From: Frateuria_A sp035944355
Lineage (GTDB): Bacteria > Pseudomonadota > Gammaproteobacteria > Xanthomonadales > Rhodanobacteraceae
Length of the DNA stretch: 64,000 nt
NCBI RefSeq assembly: GCF_035944355.1
Contig: NZ_DASZBH010000007.1
Span: 186,001-250,000 of the forward strand
Direction of reading: 5' to 3'
Of this stretch, positions 24,938 to 32,981 are shown piece by piece. Position numbers and translations under genes: made by a program. Each line of letters begins with the position of its first letter. Within the stretch, counting starts at the first letter, position 1. The notes beneath the pieces were generated by a model that saw only the letters and a program-made list of their open reading frames with translations, was not told the DNA's origin and did not search any database.

Positions 24938-25459
24938 TCAGTAGCGCGGCACGCCTTCCTTGTGGCACGCCTGCACGCCCTTGCGGGCGGCGGCGGCGCC
25001 CGCCTCGTCGCCGGCCAGCAGGCGCATCTCCACGACGGTCTGCCAGTTGCGCGCGCACAGCGGCCCCAACTGGGGCCCGAGCGACCAGGACTGCCGCGCC
25101 AGGCGTTCGGCGGTGGCGTAGTCGTGCAGGCGCACGGCGATCTCGGCGCGGTCCTGCAGCAGGTCGGGCGACTCGGGAGCGAGCTTGAGCGCCTGGTCGA
25201 GCTTGGCCGCCGCGTCCGCATAACGGCCGGCGCGCTCGTCCGCCTGCGCGGCATCCTGCATGCCGCCGATGCCGGGGTCGCGCAGCGGCGCCACGTCGAT
25301 CACCGACTTCTCACGTGCCCCAGCGGCGCGGATCGCCGCGACCCGGTCGTAGCTGGGCGGTGCCGGCTTCTGCTCCTGCGGCGGCGCGTTGAAGCAGCCG
25401 GCCAGGAGCAGCGCGGCCAGCGTGGTGGAGGCGAAACGGAAGCGTGCAGCGGCGTACAT
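24938..25459 (-). CDS. lpoP: TPR outer-membrane lipoprotein, probable PBP1b activator (LpoP-like)
   Basis: This 173-aa lipoprotein has a signal peptide ending in the lipobox LLAGC (Cys22). A short Pro-rich linker leads to a TPR-like helical region (AAQADERAGRYADAAAKLDQALKLAPESPDLLQDRAEIAVRL, ~70-115, plus one more repeat). Its ATG lies two bases past the PBP1b stop, so the pair is translated together. In Pseudomonas aeruginosa a TPR lipoprotein, LpoP, encoded with PBP1b, activates that synthase. Gene order, size, lipobox and TPR all fit. LpoP assignment is by architecture and synteny, not residue-level proof. The closing tail has three Cys. Confidence 0.7.
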   Translation of the reverse strand: MYAAARFRFASTTLAALLLAGCFNAPPQEQKPAPPSYDRVAAIRAAGAREKSVIDVAPLRDPGIGGMQDAAQADERAGRYADAAAKLDQALKLAPESPDLLQDRAEIAVRLHDYATAERLARQSWSLGPQLGPLCARNWQTVVEMRLLAGDEAGAAAARKGVQACHKEGVPRY

Positions 25460-25461
25460 CG

Positions 25462-27774
25462 TCAGTGAGTCTCAGGTTGCGTGGTGGCTGCGGGCGCGGG
25501 CGCATTGCCGTTGCCGCCGAAGAAGTCGCCGACACGCTGCCAGAAGCAGCCCTCGGTGTCGGCGGGCAGCGAGCCGGCGACGACCGGGAACTGCCGCGCG
25601 CCCTGGCATTGCGGCTGCGTGGGCTTGCCGTTGGCCGGATCGATCCAGGCCATCTGCAGGCCCTCGCCGGGCGAACCGGGAAGCGCCTTCGTGGGCAGGT
25701 GGCGGAACAGCTCCTGCCAGGCGCGCAGGCCGCCGGTGGCGCCGAACAGGCTGGTCGGCTTGTTGTCGTCGCGGCCCATCCAGAACACCGCCAGGTGAGA
25801 ACCGGTGAAGCCGGAGAACCAGCTGTCGCGCAGGTCGTTGCTGGTGCCGGTCTTGCCGGCGGCATTGAGCCAGGCCAGCGACGATTCGCCCAGGCTGTGC
25901 GCGGTGCCGTACTCGGCCACCTGCTGCATCGCCCAGGTCACCAGCCGCACCGCATCCTGGTATTCGCCCTTGCCGCTCTCGACCTCGTAGCGCTTGATGG
26001 TGTGGCCGTTGCCGTCCATCACGCCGCGCACCGCCAGCAGCGGCAGCGCGTGGCCGTCGGCGGCCAGGTACTGGTAAAGCTGGGCGACCTGGAAGGGCGA
26101 GAGGTCGACCGCGCCGATCAGCATCGACGGGCTGGGGTTGATGTCGGTGAAGCCGAAGGATTCGAGGAACGCCTTGATCCGCGGCACGCCCACGGCGAGC
26201 CCCAGGTGGATGGTGGCCAGGTTCCACGAATGCGCCAGCGCATCGACCATCGGCACCTGGCCGTGCGAGAGGTTGTCGTCGTTGTGCGGCATCCAGGTGC
26301 TGCCGTTGGGCTGGCGCAGGGCGATCGGCGAATCGTCCAGCGGCGTGCCCAGGTTCCAGCGCGAAGGATCGGTCAGCGCGACCAGGTAGACGAACGGCTT
26401 GACCAGCGAGCCGATCGGCCGGCGCGAATCCAGCGCGCGATTGAAGCCGGTGTCGCCCGGCATCTTGCTGCCGACCACCGCCAGCACGTTGCCGCTGGTC
26501 GTGTCGGTGACCACGCCGGCGGCCTGCACCTTCTCGCCGCGCCTGCCCAGGCCCTTGAGCGAGGATGCGATCGCCTGCTCGGCGTAGATCTGCGCGGCCG
26601 GGTCCAGCGTGGTGAAGATCGACAGGTTGCCCTGGCCCAGCGTGTCGTTGTCGAAATCGCTGGTGATCTGCGCGCGCACCAGCTGCATGAAGGCGGGGAA
26701 GCGGTTGTGCGGCAATTGCGCGTTGGAGGCGATGTCCAGCGGCGCGGCCTGCGCGGCGTTGGCCTGGTTGGCGTCGATCAGGCCGGTGTCGTAGAACTCC
26801 TTGAGCACCAGGTTGCGCCGCGCCAGCGCGCGCTCGGGAAAGCGGCGCGGGTCGTAGTAGCTCGGGCCCTTGACCATGCCCACCAGCAGCGCGATCTCCT
26901 GCGGACGCAGGTCCTCCATGCGCCGGCCGAAATAGAACTCCGCGCCCGCGGCGAAGCCGTGCACCGCCTGGCTGCCCTGCTGGCCGAGGAACACCTCGTT
27001 GATGTAGGCCTCCAGGATGCGGTCCTTGGAGTAGTGCGCCTCGATCAGCAGCGACAGCAGCGCCTCGTTGAACTTGCGCACGATGGTCTGGTTGCGGTCC
27101 AGGAACAGATTGCGCACCAGCTGCTGGGTCAGCGTGGAGCCGCCCTGCACGGTGTGGCCGGCGCGCAGGTTGGCGAATGCCGCGCGCAGGATGGCGGTGA
27201 AATCCAGCCCGATGTGATGCCTGAAGTCGCGGTCCTCCACCGCCTGCAGACCCTTGAGCAGCAGCGGCGGCACATCGGCCAGGTGCACGATGCGCCGCTC
27301 TTCCTGCTGCGCGCCGTACACGGTGGCGATGCGCGCGGGGTCGAGGTGGGCGAGCTTGATCGGCGCGCCGCTGGCCAGATCGGTGACCGATTCGACCTCG
27401 CCCTTGCCCAGCGTGACGCGGATGCGCTTGGGCAGCTCGCCGCCATCGGGACCGGCGTAGCCGCGCGAGGAAATCAGATAACGGCTGCCTTCGCGGTTCC
27501 AGCTGCCGGGCACCTTGCCGCTGGCGTCGCGGGTGTAGCCGGCGAAGGTCAGCTCCAGCTCCAGCGCCGAGGGCGACATCGGCACGCCCGGCGCCAGCTC
27601 CAGCGGGCGGGCATACACGCGCGTGGGCACGGCGAAGACCAGTTCGTTGAAGCGGTCCTGCACTCGCTTGTTGAGGATCAGCGTGTACGGCAGCAGGAAG
27701 CCCAACCCGAGTCCCAGCACGACCCAGAACGGGATGCGCAGCCAGCGCCAGCTGTGGCGCGCAAGCGCGCCCAT
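25462..27774 (-). CDS. mrcB: Bifunctional peptidoglycan synthase PBP1b
   Basis: This ~770-aa class A penicillin-binding protein has a short cytoplasmic tail, one membrane helix (FWVVLGLGLGFLLPYTLIL) and a UB2H region. The GT51 glycosyltransferase has Glu in EDRDFRHHIGLD and GGSTLTQQLVRNLF; the transpeptidase has the nucleophile in GSLVKPF (SxxK), SWN and KTGTSND. It polymerises lipid II and cross-links peptides on the periplasmic side. ATG 27774 is preferred; a TTG six codons upstream is possible. It is co-translated with the TPR lipoprotein downstream. Family and function are certain. Confidence 0.95.
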   Translation of the reverse strand: MGALARHSWRWLRIPFWVVLGLGLGFLLPYTLILNKRVQDRFNELVFAVPTRVYARPLELAPGVPMSPSALELELTFAGYTRDASGKVPGSWNREGSRYLISSRGYAGPDGGELPKRIRVTLGKGEVESVTDLASGAPIKLAHLDPARIATVYGAQQEERRIVHLADVPPLLLKGLQAVEDRDFRHHIGLDFTAILRAAFANLRAGHTVQGGSTLTQQLVRNLFLDRNQTIVRKFNEALLSLLIEAHYSKDRILEAYINEVFLGQQGSQAVHGFAAGAEFYFGRRMEDLRPQEIALLVGMVKGPSYYDPRRFPERALARRNLVLKEFYDTGLIDANQANAAQAAPLDIASNAQLPHNRFPAFMQLVRAQITSDFDNDTLGQGNLSIFTTLDPAAQIYAEQAIASSLKGLGRRGEKVQAAGVVTDTTSGNVLAVVGSKMPGDTGFNRALDSRRPIGSLVKPFVYLVALTDPSRWNLGTPLDDSPIALRQPNGSTWMPHNDDNLSHGQVPMVDALAHSWNLATIHLGLAVGVPRIKAFLESFGFTDINPSPSMLIGAVDLSPFQVAQLYQYLAADGHALPLLAVRGVMDGNGHTIKRYEVESGKGEYQDAVRLVTWAMQQVAEYGTAHSLGESSLAWLNAAGKTGTSNDLRDSWFSGFTGSHLAVFWMGRDDNKPTSLFGATGGLRAWQELFRHLPTKALPGSPGEGLQMAWIDPANGKPTQPQCQGARQFPVVAGSLPADTEGCFWQRVGDFFGGNGNAPAPAATTQPETH

Positions 27775-27929
27775 GCGATCGATCAGTGCCAAGGTGGGAG
27801 ACCTGGATCCTAAGGTGACCCCGATGATAGGGCGTGCTTACCCGCGCGCATCTGAACGCAGGCCTGCGCAAGTGGCTTGCCACGGGCGCGGTGGTGGCTC
27901 TGGGCTGGCGGGGATGCGGGATCTCTCGC

Positions 27930-28030
27930 AAGGCCTCCCCTTCCGCCCTTGGGCACTTCCCGCGCAAACGGCGGAAGATCGAAACCCCGACTCCCACACC
28001 CGAGTCCTTCCCCGCTTCGCGGGGAAGGCG
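27930..28030. repeat. Type-2 palindromic repeat in the mrcB upstream gap
   Basis: The 320-bp gap 27775-28094 contains no gene that I can support. It holds a C-rich repeat ending in the hairpin CCTTCCCCGC-TTC-GCGGGGAAGG (28006-28028), preceded by a degenerate GGGCACTTCCC half-site. The same order of half-site, CGAGT spacer and hairpin is found at 60.4-60.5 kb. The mrcB promoter must lie in the right part of the gap next to the gene; no convincing -35/-10 pair was identified. Confidence 0.7.
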
Positions 28031-28094
28031 CCGGCAGGCGGATGGGGGCGCTCTTGGGCCGGATGTCCGGGCGAGCCTTCCGGCCGGAACTTCG

Positions 28095-28922
28095 CTACGG
28101 CCGCCAGCAACCCGCATCGGGCCGGAACGGACGCGGGTGGATGCCGAGCCATGCCTCCAGCTCGGTGTTGTCGGCCACCAGATCCTGCTCCAGCCGCGCG
28201 AGCGGTCCACGCAGGCGCGGCGCGGCATGGCGACCCAGGCGCAACAGCCAGGCCGGCAGCGGCAGCGGCAACGTCGCCACCGGCAGGCTGCGTTGGACGC
28301 GGGCGAACATTTCGCCCGCGCTCAGCCGCTCGCCGCCACCGAGCATGAGCACGCGGTCGGCCGGGCGATCGATCGCGGCGATCGCCGCCTGCGCGATGTC
28401 GTCGGCATGCACCGGCTGGCGCAGGCCCTGACCGGCCGGACGCGGGAAGATGCGCGTGCGCATCGCCCGCCGCGCGATCGGGGTGAGGCTCTTGTCGCGG
28501 CCGGCGCCGTAGATCAGCGTGGGGCGCAGCACGGTCCAGGCGCAGCCGAGCCGGGCGCAGGCCGCGGCCAATTCCTCCTCGCCTTCGGCCAGCTGGCGGG
28601 CAATCTCCCGCTCGGCGGGCACGTCCGAGGCGGCCTTGCTCTGCGCGCTCATCGAGCTGGTGGCGACGACGCGCGGCGCCTCCGCCGGCGCCGCCGATGC
28701 GAGCCAGCGGGCGAACGGCTGCAATGGACCGAAGCTGACCACCGCGCGCAACGGCGGCAAGGCAGGCACCCCGTCGGGAAGGCTGCCCCGGACCCAGCGC
28801 AAGCCGTCTTCGTCGGCGTGCGGGTGGCGGCTCACGGCCAGCACCGGTTCGCCGCGCGCACGCAGGCGCGGCAGCAGGAAATGGCCGATCTGGCCGCTGG
28901 CCCCGAATACGGCGACGGTCAC
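28095..28922 (-). CDS. NAD(P)-dependent sugar epimerase/dehydratase-like protein
   Basis: This 275-aa protein has an N-terminal Rossmann fold with FGASGQIGHFLLPRL (NAD(P) binding), an active-site area SSMSAQSK in place of the usual S...YxxxK, and a C-terminal segment FARVQRSLPVATLPLPLP. It belongs to atypical short-chain dehydrogenases (NAD-dependent epimerase family). Without the YxxxK tyrosine in clear position, catalysis is uncertain. It starts at GTG 28922, ten bases after a TPR membrane protein gene, with relA further upstream, so the three may be one transcript. Substrate unknown. Confidence 0.8.
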   Translation of the reverse strand: MTVAVFGASGQIGHFLLPRLRARGEPVLAVSRHPHADEDGLRWVRGSLPDGVPALPPLRAVVSFGPLQPFARWLASAAPAEAPRVVATSSMSAQSKAASDVPAEREIARQLAEGEEELAAACARLGCAWTVLRPTLIYGAGRDKSLTPIARRAMRTRIFPRPAGQGLRQPVHADDIAQAAIAAIDRPADRVLMLGGGERLSAGEMFARVQRSLPVATLPLPLPAWLLRLGRHAAPRLRGPLARLEQDLVADNTELEAWLGIHPRPFRPDAGCWRP

Positions 28923-28932
28923 GCTGGCGCGC

Positions 28933-30681
28933 TCAGCGGCCCGACTGCAGCCGCAGCGAAAGCTCGCGCACGCGTGCCTGGTAGGGCGCCAGCTTGCGCG
29001 CCTGGTCGATCGACTGCGCCGCGTTGGCGCGGTCGCCGCTGTCGAGTTGCCGCTCGGCCTGGTCGAGCCAGGCGTCGACCAGCCGTCCGCGCAGCACGCC
29101 GGCGGTCGAGTCGCCTGGCGAGAGGTCGCCGAGCGCGCCGATCAGCTCATTGGCCTTGGCCAGGTTGCGATCGGCCAGCGCCTGGTTGAACTGCTGCACG
29201 ACCAGGCCGGGAAGGTCCTGCAGCCCCTGCAGCGCGGCCTGGTTGTTGCCGTCGATGGCCAGCGCATTGCGGTACAGGTCATAGGCGCTTTCGCCGGGCG
29301 GCAGCATGATCTGGCCGCTGGTGGCCGCCTGGCGTGCGCGGTGGATCAGTTCGGCGACCTGGTCGATCTGGTCGGCGGTCAACGCGGGGGGCGGCGGTGC
29401 CGGGGGTTCGGCCGCCGCTGTGGGCGCCGCAGGCGCGCCCTTCGCAGGCGGATTGGCCGGTGCGTGCGTGTGTGGTGCGCTCGCGCTGCGCAGCCGGGCA
29501 CGGGCGGCGAGCAGATCGGCGGACTTGGGCGCCAGCGCCTCGGCCTGATCCAGCAAGCTGGATGCCTGCGCCGTGTCATCGGCGTCGAGCGCGGCGTTGG
29601 CCTGCACCACCAGCGCCTGCGCGACCTGGCCCAGGCCTTCGCGTACCTGCACGTTGTCCGGATCGATCGCCTGCGCGGCCTTGAAGTGCGCCAGCGCGGT
29701 GTCGTCGCCGCTGCCGGCGATGCGACCGTCGCGCAAGGCCTGCTGGCCCTGCGAGATCGCCGCGAGCAGCGCGCCGTTGCCCTGCTGCTGCGCCTGCGCC
29801 TGCGCGAGCGCCGCGCGCAACGCCGGCAGGTCACCGTAGGTGGGCAGCAGCGCGGCGAGCTGGTCGACGGTGGCCGACGCGGTGGCCGGGTCGCCGTTGG
29901 CCAGCGCAGTGCGCGCCTGCGCCGCCAGGCCGGCGCCGACCTGGTCCAGGCCGTGCCTGGCGACCGCGTTGTTCGGGTCGGCGGCGAGCATGCGCTGGTA
30001 CAGCGCGCCGGCGCCGTCGGCGCCGGTGAGTTTGCCGGCGGCGAGGGCCTGTTGGGCCTGCGCCACCAGCCCGTCGGCCGGGACGGCGGCGCCGCGCGCC
30101 TGCTGGATCATGCGGTCGAGCCGATCGACGTCGCTGCCGCCGCCGAGCAATTCGCGCGCGACGGAGAGTTCCTGCTGCGCCTCGTCCAGGTGGCCGGCGC
30201 GGTAGGCGGTGTCGGCGCGGGAGAGTTCGGCCATGCCGACCTGGTGCAGGCCGTCGCGTGCGCGGTCGTTGTCCGGCTCCAGCGCACGCGCGGACTGGTA
30301 GAGCTCGCGCGCGCTGGTGCCGTCGGTGCCGTCCAGGTGGCCGTCGCGCAACGCGGCGTCGGCGCGGCTCAGCACGTCATTGAGTTCGGTGCGCGGGACC
30401 ATGTCGCGCAAGCTGTTCTGGTACTGGCGCAGCGTCCACACGCCACCGGCCAGGGCCAGCACGAGCACCGCCACGACCACGTGCCAGGCACGCAGTCGAG
30501 GATGGTGGCGGCGCACCGGAGCGCTGCGCCGCGGCGCCTCGAAACTGATCTGCGGCAGGCGGTCGTCCGGGTCGTCCGCACGCGAGTGCGGTGCGTCCAG
30601 GTCGCGCAGATTGCCCAGCGTGGGTTCGGTGCGCCCGTCACGGCTCCCGTCCCGGCTATCGTGGTCTTTGCGTCCGCTCAT
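28933..30681 (-). CDS. Single-pass membrane protein with tandem TPR-like repeats
   Basis: This 582-aa protein starts at ATG 30681. Residues 1-~55 are charged and cytoplasmic; one helix (AWHVVVAVLVLALAGGVWTL) follows. The rest is about eight imperfect repeats of ~65-70 residues built on 'A..AL..G.l.g.....Al..y..A...dP.N..A..GL.qv...l..qA'. This is TPR/tetratricopeptide-like with an Ala- and Asp-rich surface, and a Pro/Ala-rich linker interrupts near residue 410. No enzyme motif. Such proteins scaffold complexes in the periplasm. It lies between relA (75 bp upstream) and an epimerase. Partner unknown. Confidence 0.8.
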   Translation of the reverse strand: MSGRKDHDSRDGSRDGRTEPTLGNLRDLDAPHSRADDPDDRLPQISFEAPRRSAPVRRHHPRLRAWHVVVAVLVLALAGGVWTLRQYQNSLRDMVPRTELNDVLSRADAALRDGHLDGTDGTSARELYQSARALEPDNDRARDGLHQVGMAELSRADTAYRAGHLDEAQQELSVARELLGGGSDVDRLDRMIQQARGAAVPADGLVAQAQQALAAGKLTGADGAGALYQRMLAADPNNAVARHGLDQVGAGLAAQARTALANGDPATASATVDQLAALLPTYGDLPALRAALAQAQAQQQGNGALLAAISQGQQALRDGRIAGSGDDTALAHFKAAQAIDPDNVQVREGLGQVAQALVVQANAALDADDTAQASSLLDQAEALAPKSADLLAARARLRSASAPHTHAPANPPAKGAPAAPTAAAEPPAPPPPALTADQIDQVAELIHRARQAATSGQIMLPPGESAYDLYRNALAIDGNNQAALQGLQDLPGLVVQQFNQALADRNLAKANELIGALGDLSPGDSTAGVLRGRLVDAWLDQAERQLDSGDRANAAQSIDQARKLAPYQARVRELSLRLQSGR

Positions 30682-30756
30682 GGTCCGAAGCTGTCCTGGC
30701 AACGCTTGCAGCTTAGCATCGCGAACCCGGCGCGCCGGGCCGCGGCGGCGCAGCGT

Positions 30757-32871
30757 TCAGCTTGCGCTGACGCGACGCGCGTCCACCACGTTGGGCAGCG
30801 CAACCAGCTTGCCCAGCAGTGCGGAAAGCTGCTCGAAATCGCGCACGCGCAGGGTGAAGCGCATCTCCACCTCGCCGGTACGCCCCTCCAGCCGGCTGGA
30901 GGACGCCACGATCGGCGTGCCGACATTGCTGATCAGGTTGGTGACGTCCTTCTGCAGGCCCTTGCGATCGAAACCGTGCAGCTCGATGTCCACCTGGTAG
31001 GACTGCGCGCTGGCGCGCCCCCACTCCACCTCGATGACGCGGTCCGGGTCGCGCCGCGCCAACCGCGCCAGGCTCGCGCAATCGGCGCGATGCACCGAGA
31101 CGCCGCGGCCCTTGGTGATGAAGCCGCGCACGCTGTCGCCGGGCAACGGCTGGCAGCAGCGCGCGAGCACCGTGAGCAGGTTGCCCACGCCCTCGATGCG
31201 CAAGGCGCCGTGGTCGTGGGCGGCGTGCCGCGCCACGGGCGGCGCCGGCGCGGGCGTCGGCTCGACCGGATGCGCCGCCTCCTGCAGCACGCGGGCGATC
31301 TGGCCGGCGCTGACCTCACCCAGCGCGAGCGCGACCAGCAGCTCCTCGTGGGTCTTCAGGTGGAAGTGCGCGGGCAGCCGCGCCAGGTCGGCCGCCGGCA
31401 GCGCCAGGCGCTTGAGCTCGCGCTCCAGCAGCGCGCGGCCGGCCGCGAGGTTGGCATCGTGGGCGATGCGGCGGAACCAGCTGCGCGCCTTCTCGCGGGC
31501 GCGACTGGTGTTCAAGTAGCCGTGGTGCGGCGAGAGCCAGTCGCGGCTTGGCTCGGCGTTCTTGGCGGTGACAATCTCCACGCGGTCGCCGCTGCGCGGC
31601 TGGTGGGTCAGCGGCACGATGCGACCGTTGACCTTGGCGCCCCGGCAGCGATGGCCCACCTCGGTATGCACGTAGTAGGCGAAGTCCAGCACCGTCGCGC
31701 CGTGCGGCAGGTCGAACACCTCGCCCTTGGGCGTGAGCAGGTAGACGCGGTCCTCGATCAGTTCGGTGCGCAGCTCGGCCGCCAGTTCCTCGTCGGCGCG
31801 CGGCTCCAGCAGCTTGCGCATCCAGGCGATCTTGGCCTCGAACTCGGCGTCGGCGCCGCCGCCCTCCTTGTAACGCCAGTGCGCCGCGACGCCCAGTTCG
31901 TTGTCGCGGTGCATGGCGTGGGTGCGGATCTGCACCTCCAGCGTCTTGCCCTGCGGCCCGATCACCGCCGTGTGCAGCGAGCGGTAGCCGTTGCCCTTGG
32001 GGCGCGCGAGGTAATCGTCGAACTCGCGCGGCAGGTGCTGCCACTGCGCGTGCACCACGCCCAGCGCGGCATAGCAATCGGCGACGCTGTCGACCAAGAT
32101 GCGCACGGCGCGGATGTCGTACAGCTCGGCGAAGTCCAGCTCCTTGCGCTGCATCTTCTTCCAGATGGAATAGATGTGCTTGGGACGCCCGGCCAGATCG
32201 GCCTGGATGCCGGCATCGCGCAACGCCGCGCCCAGCTCGGCCAGCACCTGGGCGATGAACGCCTCGCGGTCGGCGCGCCGTTCGTCGAGCAGGCGTGCGA
32301 TGCGCTTGTAGGTGTCCGGCTCGAGGTAGCGGAAGGCGAGGTCCTCCAGCTCCCACTTCAGTTGCCAGATGCCCAGGCGATTGGCGAGCGGCGCATGGAT
32401 GTCGCGGGTGAGCCTGGCCAGCGCCGTGCGCTCGGCTTCGGCCAGGGCCGCCGCGCCGCGCATCCTGGCCAGTTGCCGCGCCAGCAGCACGAACACCACG
32501 CGCAGGTCGCGGATGATCGCCAGCAGCAGCCGGCGCAGGCCCTCCGACGTGCCCGCCGCGCGCTGGGCATGCAATGCCCAGACCTTCTGCGCGGCGAGCT
32601 GGCCCTCGACCAGGCGCTGCAGCTCCACCGGCAGGCCGCCGGCGCGCGCTTCCCACGCCGAGGGATCACGCTGGGCCAGCTCGAACCAGACCGCCGCGGC
32701 CTGCGTCTGCGCGTCGCAGCCGAGCATCGCGAGCAGGTCGAGCACGTCCGCGCACTCGGTCTCGCTGGCCGGCGCACACGCATCCAGCGCCGCCGCGAGC
32801 AGCGGTGAGGCAGCCGCGCGCGCCTGCCATTGCGCGAGGCGGGTGGATACGGAGCTGGAGGATGGGGCCAT
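30757..32871 (-). CDS. relA: (p)ppGpp synthetase RelA
   Basis: This 704-aa RSH protein contains a degenerate HD domain without the HDxxED hydrolase motif (here RDIHAPLANRLGIWQ). A synthetase domain (RPKHIYSIWKKMQRK, IRAVRILV, NGYRSLHTAV, GVAAHWRYKE) follows, then TGS (VFDLPHGATVLDFAYYVH), a zinc-finger/helical region with CCQPLPGD, and a C-terminal ACT domain. Loss of the HD motif with an intact synthetase domain is typical of RelA and not SpoT, so it makes but does not degrade the alarmone on stalled ribosomes. Length is normal. hrpA lies upstream on the same strand, 110 bp away. Confidence 0.93.
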   Translation of the reverse strand: MAPSSSSVSTRLAQWQARAAASPLLAAALDACAPASETECADVLDLLAMLGCDAQTQAAAVWFELAQRDPSAWEARAGGLPVELQRLVEGQLAAQKVWALHAQRAAGTSEGLRRLLLAIIRDLRVVFVLLARQLARMRGAAALAEAERTALARLTRDIHAPLANRLGIWQLKWELEDLAFRYLEPDTYKRIARLLDERRADREAFIAQVLAELGAALRDAGIQADLAGRPKHIYSIWKKMQRKELDFAELYDIRAVRILVDSVADCYAALGVVHAQWQHLPREFDDYLARPKGNGYRSLHTAVIGPQGKTLEVQIRTHAMHRDNELGVAAHWRYKEGGGADAEFEAKIAWMRKLLEPRADEELAAELRTELIEDRVYLLTPKGEVFDLPHGATVLDFAYYVHTEVGHRCRGAKVNGRIVPLTHQPRSGDRVEIVTAKNAEPSRDWLSPHHGYLNTSRAREKARSWFRRIAHDANLAAGRALLERELKRLALPAADLARLPAHFHLKTHEELLVALALGEVSAGQIARVLQEAAHPVEPTPAPAPPVARHAAHDHGALRIEGVGNLLTVLARCCQPLPGDSVRGFITKGRGVSVHRADCASLARLARRDPDRVIEVEWGRASAQSYQVDIELHGFDRKGLQKDVTNLISNVGTPIVASSSRLEGRTGEVEMRFTLRVRDFEQLSALLGKLVALPNVVDARRVSAS

Positions 32872-32981
32872 GGCGACTACCTTCTAGGCCTCCATTCTAG
32901 GGCGGGCTCGGGATGGCCGCTCGGGCGGGGAGGCGGCGCCTCGCGGGCGAAGGGGTGCCTTCGCCGGCTCCCTTCCCGGGG

